From Azoarcus sp. TTM-91 (GTDB lineage: Bacteria > Pseudomonadota > Gammaproteobacteria > Burkholderiales > Rhodocyclaceae): a DNA stretch of 62,954 nucleotides. The DNA is taken from assembly GCF_012911025.1 (NCBI RefSeq), contig NZ_WUEI01000019.1, positions 1 through 62,954 on the forward strand. Direction: 5' to 3'. Below are positions 45,208 to 54,111 of this stretch, in pieces; position 1 is the stretch's first letter, and each line of letters starts with the position of its first letter. A program made the translations under genes and the position numbers. The notes under the pieces were generated by a model. The model ran no database searches and was not told where the DNA came from. It saw nothing but the letters and a program-made list of their open reading frames with translations.

Positions 45208-46682
45208 GCGGGATGAAGGACGACATTGTCGGGAAGGCGACAGCGCCGCCGGCGGGCGGCCTCCGCACTCAACTGGACTGGTCCGCCTACGAAGCCAGTG
45301 CCGCCGGCGGCTTCGGGGATAGCTTCGGGAGTGGCTTCGGAGGGGCTGCTGACGGCGGCTTCGGCGCCCCGTATGACGGCTCCTGCCCGCCGGCCGGGTC
45401 CGCCGACGCCGGCACCGGCTATCTCCGCGCGGCGGCGCTGTGCCAGGGCAAGGGTCAGTGTCAGCGCAAGGAAGGCGCAGGGGTGATGTGCCCCAGCTTC
45501 CGCGCCACCGATGAGCCGCTGCATTCCACCCGCGGCCGGGCCGAAGCGCTGCGCGAGTTGCTGGAGAGCGGCGCCGGAGCGGAGATCGACTTCGCCTCGC
45601 CCCGGGTGGCGGAGGCGATGGCGCTGTGCCTGGGCTGCAAGGGCTGCAAGCGGGAGTGCCCGAACGGCGTGGACATGGCGCTGCTGCGCACCGAGTTCCT
45701 CGCCCAGCGCGCCGCCCGGCTGGGCGTGCCGCGACGCGACCGCCTGTTCGCCGGCATCGCCCGCCGGGCCCGCGGCCGCGGGCTGCTGCGCGCAGTGCTC
45801 GCCCTGCGCAACCGCTTGCCGCTGCTGGCCGGGCTAACCGAGCGCCTGTTCGGCATCGCCCGCGATCGCAGCCTGCCCCTGCCGGCGGCCCGGCCCTTCG
45901 AGCCGGCTGCGTCCGCGGCCGCAAGCGATGGCCGCGACGTGTTGCTGCTGGTGGACAGCTTCAGTCGCGGCTTCGAACCGGAAGTGGCGCAGGCGGCGCT
46001 GGAGGTGCTGCAGGCGGCGGGCTACGCGGTGCGGGTGCTGGCCCCGGCGGCCGACGATGCCGAGCCGCAGCGGCCGCTGTGCTGCGGCCGTTCGCTGCTG
46101 TCCTACGGCCTGGTGGAGCAGGCACGGGCGGAAGCGCGGCGGACGATGGCCGCGCTGGCGCCCGCGATTGCCGCCGGCACGCCGGTGATCGGGCTGGAGC
46201 CCTCCTGCCTCTACATGCTGAAGGATGAGTACTTCAGCCTGGGGCTCGGCGAGGCGGTCGGCCGGCTGGCGCCGCGGGTCTTCCTGCTGGAGGAGTTCCT
46301 CGCCAGCGAACAGGCGGCGGGGCGGCTGAAGCTGGTGTTGAAGCCGCTGCCCGGGCCGGCGGCGCTGGTGCACGGCCATTGCCACCAGAAGGCGCAGGGC
46401 GGCATGGGAGCGGTGCAGGCGGTGCTGGGCTTGATTCCGGGTTTCGAGTTCAGGCTGGCCGAGGCCGGCTGCTGCGGCATGGCCGGCAGCTTTGGGCTGG
46501 AGGCGGAGCATGCGGCGTTGTCGCGGCGCATCGGCGAATCCGCCCTGCTGCCGGCGGTGCGGGCACTGGCGCCGGCCGCGCCGGTGGTGGCGGACGGTTT
46601 CTCCTGCCGCCACCAGATCCGCGACGGCGCTGGCCGGCGTGCCGAGCATGTGGCCCTGCTGCTGAGGCGGGCGCTGGCCTGA
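45204..46682 (+). CDS. Fe-S oxidoreductase, C-terminal half of a YdiJ-type dehydrogenase
   Basis: 492 aa from GTG 45204 (or ATG 45213). From about residue 95 it matches the Fe-S part of large FAD/Fe-S D-2-hydroxyacid dehydrogenases: CQGKGQC, MCPSFRATDEPLHSTRGRAE, ALCLGCKGCKRECPNGVDM, then two CCG-type domains (PLCCGRSLLSYG with EPSCLYM; HGHCHQKA with EAGCCGMAGSFG). The FAD half that normally precedes it is absent, replaced by a Gly-rich stretch (GGFGDSFGSGFGGAADGGFG). This is either a stand-alone electron-transfer subunit or the remains of a fused enzyme. Confidence 0.75.
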   Translation: MSGMKDDIVGKATAPPAGGLRTQLDWSAYEASAAGGFGDSFGSGFGGAADGGFGAPYDGSCPPAGSADAGTGYLRAAALCQGKGQCQRKEGAGVMCPSFRATDEPLHSTRGRAEALRELLESGAGAEIDFASPRVAEAMALCLGCKGCKRECPNGVDMALLRTEFLAQRAARLGVPRRDRLFAGIARRARGRGLLRAVLALRNRLPLLAGLTERLFGIARDRSLPLPAARPFEPAASAAASDGRDVLLLVDSFSRGFEPEVAQAALEVLQAAGYAVRVLAPAADDAEPQRPLCCGRSLLSYGLVEQARAEARRTMAALAPAIAAGTPVIGLEPSCLYMLKDEYFSLGLGEAVGRLAPRVFLLEEFLASEQAAGRLKLVLKPLPGPAALVHGHCHQKAQGGMGAVQAVLGLIPGFEFRLAEAGCCGMAGSFGLEAEHAALSRRIGESALLPAVRALAPAAPVVADGFSCRHQIRDGAGRRAEHVALLLRRALA

Positions 46683-46703
46683 GGCCGCCGCCGGGCTGGA
46701 ATG

Positions 46704-46734
46704 AAAAAGGGCGCCTGCGGCAGGCGCCCTTTTT
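46704..46734. terminator. Bidirectional terminator
   Basis: A perfect 14-bp stem (AAAAAGGGCGCCTG and its complement) with a three-base loop, between convergent genes. T-tracts serve both strands. Confidence 0.9.
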
Positions 46735-46759
46735 CGGCACGGTGGCCGGACCCGGGGGC

Positions 46760-47974
46760 CTAACGCGCCTCGTAAGGCAGCAGGGTAGGCGCGCTCTGGT
46801 CGGCGCCGTTTGCGGCGGCTCTGGCCGGGTCGGAGTCCAGGCTGGCGTCGAAGCCGAACAGGCTGCCGGCCCACAGGAACACCAGCCACACCAGGAGGCC
46901 GAAGGGCATGTAGCCGAAGTAACCCAGCAGCGGCATTTCGGCGAAGATGTGGATGACGTTCACGTAGGGGATGTCATACACCCAGTAATTCGGATTGGTG
47001 GCCGGCACCGGGTTGGGATTGGCGCTGCCCCAGTTCCACAGCTCCCAGAAGAAACCGTTGCACAGCGAGGCGAGCGCGATCAGCACCAGCGGCGTCCAGT
47101 TGCCCTGGGCCAGCGCGGTGAAGGGCGTCCAGATGCCCTTGCGGATCAGCTGGCCGCCGATGACCACCATCGGCCCTATCCACAGCACCCAGAATAGCGG
47201 CAGCGGCAGGAACACCATCAGCACGATCAGCGCGAAGCCGGCCACCAGCAGCAGCGTGCCCGGCAGCGGCAGCCTGGGGCCGCTGGCATAGCGCGCGCCA
47301 AGCTTGGGAAAGGTGCGCAGCAGGGAGTACCACTCGAAGATGGCCGGCCACACGGTGGTGTAGGCGATCAGGAACAGCAGCACCACGGTGGAGTGGCTGA
47401 GCTCCGGCATGTGGCCGTTGGGGTAGTACCAGTTGCTGAAGACGAAGTAGTTGTAATACTCGAAGTAGTACCAGCCGCCGACCGACACCAGCGCCGACAG
47501 CAGCAGCGTCTTCGGCTTCTTCGCCAGCAGCGAGTTGCCATTGGAGCGGCGGTAGGCGATGCCGTCCAGCACCAGGATGAAGCCCCACCACATCGGGCTG
47601 AAGGCGTAATAGACCAGATCGCCGAAGGGCGTTACCCGCGCCCACATCAGCCACCAGAAGAACAGGGTGAACACCAGGCCGACCCAGAACCACGCCGGGA
47701 AGGGTGCCTTGGGTGAGGGCGCAGGCGGCGCCACCGGGCGGAAGCCGAACAGGCGGGGGAAGAGCAGCAAGGCCCCCACCGCCAGCTCGGCCACCAGCAC
47801 GGCGATGAAGTAGTAGAGGTTGAAGGCCGGTTCCTGGGTGACGAACTCCGGCGGGAATACGCCGAACTTGGGCGGCAGGTGAGTATCCGGATAGGCGAAC
47901 CAGGCGGCGACCAGCGGCAGCACGAGGGTGGCGAGCACCGGCCACAGCAGGCTCCATTTGGATGGCGTATGCAT
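46760..47974 (-). CDS. Polytopic membrane protein of unknown function
   Basis: 404 aa with about ten predicted helices and a high content of Trp, Tyr and Phe (WYYFEYYNYFVFSNWYYPNG, ASLCNGFFWELWNWGSANPN). These aromatic patches with conserved-looking Trp-Asn and His residues are striking. No signal peptide beyond the first helix. Not recognised. It is next to, but not clearly co-transcribed with, a diguanylate cyclase gene on the same strand. Confidence 0.75.
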   Translation of the reverse strand: MHTPSKWSLLWPVLATLVLPLVAAWFAYPDTHLPPKFGVFPPEFVTQEPAFNLYYFIAVLVAELAVGALLLFPRLFGFRPVAPPAPSPKAPFPAWFWVGLVFTLFFWWLMWARVTPFGDLVYYAFSPMWWGFILVLDGIAYRRSNGNSLLAKKPKTLLLSALVSVGGWYYFEYYNYFVFSNWYYPNGHMPELSHSTVVLLFLIAYTTVWPAIFEWYSLLRTFPKLGARYASGPRLPLPGTLLLVAGFALIVLMVFLPLPLFWVLWIGPMVVIGGQLIRKGIWTPFTALAQGNWTPLVLIALASLCNGFFWELWNWGSANPNPVPATNPNYWVYDIPYVNVIHIFAEMPLLGYFGYMPFGLLVWLVFLWAGSLFGFDASLDSDPARAAANGADQSAPTLLPYEAR

Positions 47975-48059
47975 CTTGGGCTCCGAGGGGTGGAGCCGGA
48001 TTATCTGTTCCGGGTTATGCCGGATGTCTAGCCGGCTTTTGCGCGGGATGTCGAATAGA

Positions 48060-49736
48060 TCACGGTGCGGTCCCGGTGAGGCCGTCGGTCAGGCCGTCGC
48101 GCAGCTTGCGCCGCCGCTTGTGCTCGTACATCCGCATGTCGGCCAGCTGCTTGAGCTCGTCCTTGCCGGGATTCTCCAGCACCCGCACCGAGCCGTAGCT
48201 GGCGCCGCTGAAGACGAAGCCGCTGTCGCGCAGCCCCTCGGCGGTGGCTCCTATCAGTGCTTCCACCCGGACGAAGTCGCCGTCCGGCGCGGTGATGGCG
48301 AACTCGTCGCCGCCCAGGCGGTGCAGGGTGGCCTCCGCGCCCAGGCGCTCCGCCAGGCTGACGGCGAACAGGCGGATCAGTTCGTCGCCGCGGTGGTGGC
48401 CGAAGGTGTCGTTGTAGCGCTTGAGGCCGTCCAGATCGACGAAAGTGAGGCTGCCGGCGGCCGGCAGTTCGGCCATCGCCAGTTCCAGCGCGTAGCGGTT
48501 GGGCAGGCCGGTGAGGGCGTCGGTATAGGCCACCCGCAGGTTTTCCTCGGCGCGCGCCAGCGCCTCGTCCTTCTCGCGGTGCAGCTGGGCGAACTGGTAG
48601 GACAGCACCAGCGCCAGCAGCAGCACCTCGATGGCCACCGCCAGCAGCCCCAGGTGCTCCACGTAGAAGGCCTCGTAGCCCTCCAGCCGCAGCAGGGTGA
48701 TGGAGGTGACTCCGGGAATGAAGAAGGCGATGTTGGCCACCAGATAAAGGCGTGCGGAGGGGTTGCCGCGCAGCGCGCAGAGGGTGCCGGCGCCGAGGCC
48801 GAACAGCAGGAACAGGCCGACGCCGTAGCGGTCCAGCTCCAGCGACCAGCTCGGCCGTACGGCCGCCACCACCACGAACATCGCCAGCACCATCAGCAGG
48901 ACGCGGCTGAGGCGGTGGAGGTGGGGATGGTTGTCGCGGCGTATCTCCAGCAGCGCCCGCACGAACAGGATGTAGGCGATGTTGGAGAACAGGATGGGCA
49001 CGCTGATGAGGTAGAACCAGCGGATGCCGAACAGGTCCGGGAACACCAGCAGCGCGCTGCCGTTGTAGAGCAGGTTGCCGAGGATGAAGAGGGCGTACAT
49101 GCCTTCCACCGCGCGGCGGCGGGCGACGGCCAGGCTGGCGTAGTACAGGCCCAGGCCAAGGAATACGCCCAGGCACGCCAGAGTGAGGGCGTTGCCCGGC
49201 TTGATGGATGCGCGGTAGTGCGCCAGCGGTGCGAGGTAAGGCTCCGGCTGGGCGAGGAAGAAGGGCGAATCGACCTCGGTGACCAGCAGGTATTCGCCGG
49301 CATCCAGCTCGAAGTCGCGGCCGTGGCGGAGGAAATAGGCGTTGTCCGCGCTGGAGCGTATGCCGCCCTCGGCCACCTGGGTCAGGCCCTCGGCACCGTA
49401 CAGGTGATGGCGGAAGTTGCCGATGACGCTGGAGTTGCGGAAGTCCAGCACGTATTGGCCGGGCGTGCTCACCTGCACGCGGGCGACATACCAGAAGCGG
49501 CCACCGGTGGCCGGCAGCCGCTCCACCGCCGGCAGGCCGCGCAGTTCGGGCGGGAAGGGCCTGTCCTGTTGCAGTGTGGCGGTGGGGCGGAACCAGTTGC
49601 CGGCCAGGTCCAGCGCCGCGGCGCTGGCACTCGCCGGCAGCAGCGCGAGCAGCGCCGCCGCCAGCATCAGCAGGGCGCACAAAAACGCGCCGGCGGGAGG
49701 GCGCCGGCGCGGCAGGGCTGCGGCAACGAAGGTCAT
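48060..49736 (-). CDS. Diguanylate cyclase with 7TMR-DISM sensor
   Basis: 558 aa. A signal-like N terminus, a periplasmic beta domain of the 7TMR-DISM type (about residues 40-170), seven helices (about 185-390), then a GGDEF domain (YTDALTGLPNRYALELAMAE; active site RLGGDEFAI). The catalytic motif is intact and no RxxD inhibitory site is seen at the usual place. It makes c-di-GMP, relevant to the PilZ and adhesin genes further along. Confidence 0.9.
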   Translation of the reverse strand: MTFVAAALPRRRPPAGAFLCALLMLAAALLALLPASASAAALDLAGNWFRPTATLQQDRPFPPELRGLPAVERLPATGGRFWYVARVQVSTPGQYVLDFRNSSVIGNFRHHLYGAEGLTQVAEGGIRSSADNAYFLRHGRDFELDAGEYLLVTEVDSPFFLAQPEPYLAPLAHYRASIKPGNALTLACLGVFLGLGLYYASLAVARRRAVEGMYALFILGNLLYNGSALLVFPDLFGIRWFYLISVPILFSNIAYILFVRALLEIRRDNHPHLHRLSRVLLMVLAMFVVVAAVRPSWSLELDRYGVGLFLLFGLGAGTLCALRGNPSARLYLVANIAFFIPGVTSITLLRLEGYEAFYVEHLGLLAVAIEVLLLALVLSYQFAQLHREKDEALARAEENLRVAYTDALTGLPNRYALELAMAELPAAGSLTFVDLDGLKRYNDTFGHHRGDELIRLFAVSLAERLGAEATLHRLGGDEFAITAPDGDFVRVEALIGATAEGLRDSGFVFSGASYGSVRVLENPGKDELKQLADMRMYEHKRRRKLRDGLTDGLTGTAP

Positions 49737-49954
49737 GACTTCAATGATGGCCGAGAGGCCGGCGCTCCCGCGTGATCCAGGTCATGAATCCTTCTTCGTC
49801 ATCGCGGCAAAAGCAATAGCCGCATTCCGATTGGATGGCTGGCGGCGGCGCGCGCGTTGCAGAAAAGCCGCGCGGGCATTCGTCGGCTCGCGTCTGCGCC
49901 TGGCCGGTGGCGGAGAAGGCCCTGCCGCGGCAGGCGCGCCGGTGCCGGGGCGGC

Positions 49955-50914
49955 TTACTTGCCGTCCGCCAGCGCCCGGCTCATCACGTCCAGGTTGTGC
50001 CGCATCATCGAGATGTAGTCCGGCGCGGGGCCGCCGGCGGGCGACAGCGCGTCGGAGTACAGGGTGCCGCCGACGCGGGCGCCGCCTTCGCTGCGGATGC
50101 GCTCCAGCAGGCGGGGGTCGGTGATGTTCTCCAGGAACACCGCCGGCACTTTTTCGCGGCGGATCTGGGTGATCAGGCTGGCGACGCCGCGGGCGGTGGG
50201 TTCGGCGCTGTTGGCGACGCCTACCGGCGCCAGGAAGCGGATGCCGTAGGCGCGGCCGAAGTAGGCGAAGGCGGCGTGGGAGCTCACTACCTTGCGCCGT
50301 GCCGGCGGCAGCGCGCCCAGGGTGCGGCGGATGTCGGCGTCCAGCACCTGCAGGCGGGCGTCGTAACCGGCGGCGCTGGCGCGGTAGGCCTCGGCGCCGG
50401 CCGGGTCGGCGGCGGCCAGCGCGGCGGCGATGTTGGCGACGTAGCGCCGCACGTTGGCCACGTCCTGCCAGGCATGGGGGTCGATGCCGTGTTCGCCGTG
50501 CTGGTGGCCATGGTCGTGATCGTGGCCGTGCTCGTCCTCCTGCTCTTCCTCGCTCGCCAGCGTGGCGACGCCATCGCTGGCGACCACCAGCGGTCCGCGG
50601 TAGCCGGCGGCGGCGGCGAGGCGCACCAGCCAGTCGTCGAAGCCCAGGCCGTTCACCACCACTACTTTGGCGGCGCCCACCTGGCGGGCATCCGAGGGGC
50701 GGGGCTGGAAGGAGTGGGCGTCCTCGTCCGGCCCGACCAGGCTGCGCACCGCGACGCGCTCGCCGCCTACCTGCTGCACCAGATCGCCCAGCAGGCTGAA
50801 GCTGGTGACCACCTCCAGCGGCGCCGCCTGGGCGTTGCCGAGCATGAACGGCAGCAGGGCGAGGGCGACCAGTTGGGCGCGGCAGCGGGCGAGGGCGCGG
50901 CGGAAGGCGGTCAT
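49955..50914 (-). CDS. znuA: Zinc ABC transporter binding protein ZnuA
   Basis: 319 aa with a signal peptide (cleavage near AQA, residue 30). Ligands His67, His147, His213 and Asp288 are in place. The acidic His-rich loop (residues 124-142, DEHGHDHDHGHQHGEHG) is the hallmark of zinc-specific members. It is last in the minus-strand operon after the ATPase and permease. Confidence 0.93.
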   Translation of the reverse strand: MTAFRRALARCRAQLVALALLPFMLGNAQAAPLEVVTSFSLLGDLVQQVGGERVAVRSLVGPDEDAHSFQPRPSDARQVGAAKVVVVNGLGFDDWLVRLAAAAGYRGPLVVASDGVATLASEEEQEDEHGHDHDHGHQHGEHGIDPHAWQDVANVRRYVANIAAALAAADPAGAEAYRASAAGYDARLQVLDADIRRTLGALPPARRKVVSSHAAFAYFGRAYGIRFLAPVGVANSAEPTARGVASLITQIRREKVPAVFLENITDPRLLERIRSEGGARVGGTLYSDALSPAGGPAPDYISMMRHNLDVMSRALADGK

Positions 50915-50924
50915 GGGCGTAGGC

Positions 50925-51791
50925 TCAGGATTCGAGATGGCGGCGCAGCGGCAGGCGGCCGGCGAGCAGGCCGCCCGGCGCGGCCAGCAGGGAGGCGAAA
51001 TAGACCAGGCCGCACATCAGCACGATGGCGGGGCCGGCGGGCACGTCGGCATGGTAGGAAACCAGCAGCCCGGCGACGCCGCTGCCGAAGGCGAACAGCA
51101 CCGCCAGCAGCAGCAGCGCCGGCAGGCCGCGCGCCCACAGCCGGGCGGCGGCGGCGGGCAGGATCATGATGCCGACCGCCATCAGCGTACCCAGCGCATG
51201 GAAGCCGGCTACCAGATTCAGCACCACCAGCACCAGGAAGCCGTAGTGCGCCACCGGCGACCAGCCGCTCACCGCGCGCAGGAAGGCCGGGTCGAAGCAC
51301 TCCAGCACCAGGGGGCGGAACAGCAGGGCGAGGCCGAACAGGGTGACGGTGGCGATGCCGGCGATGAGCAGCAGCGAGCCGTCGTCCAGCGCCAGCACCG
51401 AGCCGAACAGCACATGCAGCAGGTCCAGGTTCTTGCCGCGCAGCGAGACGATCATGACGCCGGCGGCCAGCGACAGCAGGTAGAAGGCCGCCAGGCTGGC
51501 GTCCTCTTTCAGCACCGAGCTGCGGGTGACCAGGCCGGCGGCGAACACCACCACCAGGCCGGCGACGATGCCGCCCACCGTCATGGCGCCCAGCGACAGG
51601 CCGAAGGCGAGGTAGCCGAGCGCGGCGCCGGGCAGGATGGCGTGGCTCATCGCATCGCCCATCAGGCTCATGCGCCGCAGCATCAGGAAAACGCCCACCG
51701 GCGTCGCGCCCAGCGACAGCGCCAGGCAGCCGGCCAGCGCGCGGCGCATGAAGCCGAAGTCGGCGAAGGGAGACAGCAGCAGTTCCGTCAT
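50925..51791 (-). CDS. znuB: Zinc ABC transporter permease ZnuB
   Basis: A 288-aa ABC-3 permease (VGVFLMLRRMSLMGDAMSHA, LGTLMAVGIMILPAAAARLW). ATG 51791 overlaps the ATPase stop (ATGA). Confidence 0.92.
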   Translation of the reverse strand: MTELLLSPFADFGFMRRALAGCLALSLGATPVGVFLMLRRMSLMGDAMSHAILPGAALGYLAFGLSLGAMTVGGIVAGLVVVFAAGLVTRSSVLKEDASLAAFYLLSLAAGVMIVSLRGKNLDLLHVLFGSVLALDDGSLLLIAGIATVTLFGLALLFRPLVLECFDPAFLRAVSGWSPVAHYGFLVLVVLNLVAGFHALGTLMAVGIMILPAAAARLWARGLPALLLLAVLFAFGSGVAGLLVSYHADVPAGPAIVLMCGLVYFASLLAAPGGLLAGRLPLRRHLES

Positions 51792-52567
51792 TTGTCGTCC
51801 CGGCGGCAGGCGGCGGCGTGGTCGTCGAAGGCTTCGGAGAGGTGGCGGGCGCGGTGCAGCAGCGGCTCGGTGAGCACCTCGGCGGTGGGGCCGCTGGCCA
51901 CCAACTCGCGCGCCAGCAGCAGGCAGCTGGGGAAATGGCGGCGCACCTGCTCGAAGTCGTGCACCACCGCCAGCACCGTGCGGCCTTCCGCATGCCAGCC
52001 GAGGATGATGGCGACCAGGTCTTCCACCGTGCGCACGTCGATGGCGGCGAAGGGTTCGTCCAGCAGGATCACCGGCGCATCCTGCAGGATGAGGCGGGCG
52101 AAGCGGGCGCGCTGCAGCTGGCCGCCGGACAGCGAACCGATGGGGCGCGACTCGAAGCCGGACAGGCCGACTGCCGCCAGCGCCGCCAGCACCCGGCGGC
52201 GGCGCCCGCCGTCCAGCCGGCCGAAGGCGCCCAGCTCGCGCCACAGGCCCATGGCCACCATGTCGAAGACGGAGACCGGGAAGCTGTGGTCCAGCTCGCC
52301 GCGCTGCGGCATGTAGGCGACGTCGCGATGCGGATCGCAACCGAGGCGGATGGTGCCGCCTATCGGCCGCAGTTCGCCGGCCACGCCCTTCAGCAGGGTG
52401 GACTTGCCGGCGCCATTGGGGCCGATGACGGCCACCAGCGCGCCGGCGGGTATTTCGGCGCTGAGGTGATGCACCGCCGGGTGGCGGTCGTAGCCCAGTG
52501 TCAGATCCTCGAAGGCCAGCAGCGGCGGACGGACGGGGGCGTGGGCCAGCGGCAGGGCGGCGTTCAT
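51788..52567 (-). CDS. znuC: Zinc ABC transporter ATP-binding protein ZnuC
   Basis: A 259-aa ATPase: GPNGAGKSTLL, LSGGQLQRARFARL, VILLDEPFAAID. The start is taken at ATG 52567, which overlaps the stop of the His-rich mini-gene (ATGA); ATG 52597 would add ten residues. The C terminus is extended and charged. Confidence 0.92.
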   Translation of the reverse strand: MNAALPLAHAPVRPPLLAFEDLTLGYDRHPAVHHLSAEIPAGALVAVIGPNGAGKSTLLKGVAGELRPIGGTIRLGCDPHRDVAYMPQRGELDHSFPVSVFDMVAMGLWRELGAFGRLDGGRRRRVLAALAAVGLSGFESRPIGSLSGGQLQRARFARLILQDAPVILLDEPFAAIDVRTVEDLVAIILGWHAEGRTVLAVVHDFEQVRRHFPSCLLLARELVASGPTAEVLTEPLLHRARHLSEAFDDHAAACRRDDK

Positions 52568-52770
52568 GTGCGCATCGCCCAGTTCAGCGTCAGCCACAAC
52601 AGGCCGCTGGCCGCCACCGCGATCGCCAGCCGTGCCGCCAGCCCGGTGCCCAGCAGGCTGCGCTTCACCTTGGGCCGCGCTGGCCGGTGCTCGTGCGCAT
52701 GGCCGTGGTCATGCACGGCCGCCGGTGCGAGCGGGGAAGCGGGAGAGGGAGCGGTGGGACGGGTGGGCAT
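52564..52770 (-). CDS. 68-aa His-rich single-pass protein at head of znu operon
   Basis: A proline-rich N terminus, a His cluster (VHDHGHAHEH), a basic stretch, then one membrane helix (AARLAIAVAASGLLWLTLNW) near the C terminus. It is coupled to znuC by ATGA overlap and lies 114 bp downstream of a Zur-like palindrome. It is possibly a membrane-bound zinc donor or acceptor. Not a family that I can name. Confidence 0.6.
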   Translation of the reverse strand: MPTRPTAPSPASPLAPAAVHDHGHAHEHRPARPKVKRSLLGTGLAARLAIAVAASGLLWLTLNWAMRT

Positions 52771-52884
52771 CGGAGGGAGCCGGAGCTGGAGAAGGGGCCG
52801 GTCGCGCCGGCGGAAGGTGCTGAAAGAGCGGCGGGTCAGCTGCTTGTCCGGGTGACGGGGCGTGCAAAAACGGGGGGCGAATGA

Positions 52885-52899
52885 TGCAACACTGTTGCA
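52885..52899. promoter_or_regulatory. Zur-box-like palindrome before the znu operon
   Basis: TGCAACACTGTTGCA is a perfect 7-1-7 palindrome, closely matched by TGCAACATTGTAGCA at 53453. Both flank zur. Confidence 0.75.
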
Positions 52900-52921
52900 G
52901 TAAAGGCAATCCCGACTGTCG

Positions 52922-53428
52922 TCAGCGCCGCCGCCTCGCCGCCGGGCCGGCCCGTTGCACGCCACAGTCCGGACAGGCGCCGTGGATGACGAGTTCGGCG
53001 CGCTCCAGCTGGAAGCCGGCCGGCAGCGCCACCGCCACCGCCGGCTCCAGGCCTTCCAGGCAGATCACCTGGCCGCAGCAGTCGCAATGGAAATGGGCAT
53101 GGCGGTGGCCGTCGGCGCGCAGCAGCTCGAAACGCCAGGCGCGGTCGCTGCCGCTGCCGGCGATGCGCCGCGCCAGCGCTTGCTCCACCAGCCAGTCCAG
53201 CGCGCGGTAGAGGGTCACCCGGTCGTGGGCGATGTCGGCGGCGGCCAGTTCGGCGCCCAACTCGTCGTGGCTCATCGGGCGGTCGCTGGCCTGCAGGATC
53301 TCCAGCACCGCCACCCGGGTGCGGGTGACGCGGCCGCCGCGGGCGGCGATCAGCGCGCGTGCATCGGCAGGCACGTCATGGGCCTCGGCGGGCGCGGTGT
53401 GCGTTTGGCGGGCTTCGGGCTGGGTCAT
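52922..53428 (-). CDS. zur: Fur-family regulator, zinc type (Zur)
   Basis: 168 aa. A winged-helix N-terminal domain (VTRTRVAVLEILQASDRPMS, HDRVTLYRALDWLVEQAL) and a dimerisation domain with HAHFHCDCCGQVICLE and a C-terminal CPDCG, which give the structural zinc site. The position between znu genes and a ZrgA-type gene makes zinc the likely signal. Confidence 0.9.
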   Translation of the reverse strand: MTQPEARQTHTAPAEAHDVPADARALIAARGGRVTRTRVAVLEILQASDRPMSHDELGAELAAADIAHDRVTLYRALDWLVEQALARRIAGSGSDRAWRFELLRADGHRHAHFHCDCCGQVICLEGLEPAVAVALPAGFQLERAELVIHGACPDCGVQRAGPAARRRR

Positions 53429-53452
53429 GGCGGGGCAATTTGCGGGCGATAT

Positions 53453-53467
53453 TGCAACATTGTAGCA
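53453..53467. promoter_or_regulatory. Zur-box-like palindrome between zur and zrgA-like gene
   Basis: TGCAACATTGTAGCA, with one mismatch to a perfect palindrome, 24 bp from the zur start and 37 bp from the divergent gene. It could repress both. Confidence 0.72.
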
Positions 53468-53504
53468 TTTGCATCCCTTCCCGCCATGCCCTTCCGGTGC
53501 CGCC

Positions 53505-54044
53505 ATGAGACTGCCGCTCGCCCTCCTGCTCGCCTGCTTCTGTTCCGCCGCCCGCGCCCAGCATGCTGCCCACGACCACGGCGTGGCCGAGCTGCGGGTG
53601 GCGCTGGAGGGCAGGATGCTGCAGGTCGAATACGCCAGCCCGCTGGATACCCTGGTGGGTTTCGAGCATGCGCCCAGCGATGAGCGCCAGCACCGTCTGC
53701 TGGCCGAGGCGGAGGCTACTCTGCGCAACGCCGGCCGCTTGTTCCGCCTGCCAGCTGCCGCCGGCTGCGGGCTGAAGACGGTGGAGCTGTCCTCGCCCTG
53801 GGCGCTGGCGCGCCAGGAGCCCGCCGCCGAGGTCGAGCACGACCACTCGCATGCCGCCGGCGGCCATGCCGAGATGGAGGTGGCCTACACCTTCGAATGC
53901 GGTCGGCCGCAGGCGCTGGACACGCTGGAGGTGCTGGTGTTCGATGCCTTCCCGCGCACCCGCGAGGTTCGCGCCGAGCGTGTCTCCGAGCGCGGCCAGG
54001 CGGCGCAGGTGCTGAACCCGCAGCGTCGCCAGCTGCCGCTGTGA
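53505..54044 (+). CDS. ZrgA-like zinc-responsive periplasmic protein (DUF2796)
   Basis: 179 aa with a signal peptide (MRLPLALLLACFCSAARAQ). It has His-rich patches (HAAHDHGVAELRV, EHDHSHAAGGHAEMEVAYTF) and the family stretch LEGRMLQVEYASPLDTLVGF. Related ZrgA proteins are needed for zinc uptake in Vibrio. It heads an operon with an ABC pair and a DUF3299 gene, the known zrg-type set. Confidence 0.87.
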   Translation: MRLPLALLLACFCSAARAQHAAHDHGVAELRVALEGRMLQVEYASPLDTLVGFEHAPSDERQHRLLAEAEATLRNAGRLFRLPAAAGCGLKTVELSSPWALARQEPAAEVEHDHSHAAGGHAEMEVAYTFECGRPQALDTLEVLVFDAFPRTREVRAERVSERGQAAQVLNPQRRQLPL

Positions 54045-54111
54045 GGCCGGCCATGTGGCATGACGAAGGCCGAGGGCCGGGGCAGCCAGGTCTCCGCCGG
54101 GGTCGAGCCGG

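Noticed and set aside
49737..49954. A gene or riboswitch between the diguanylate cyclase and znuA
   Set aside because: The 218-bp gap shows no supported frame, no strong conserved fold and no palindrome like the Zur boxes.
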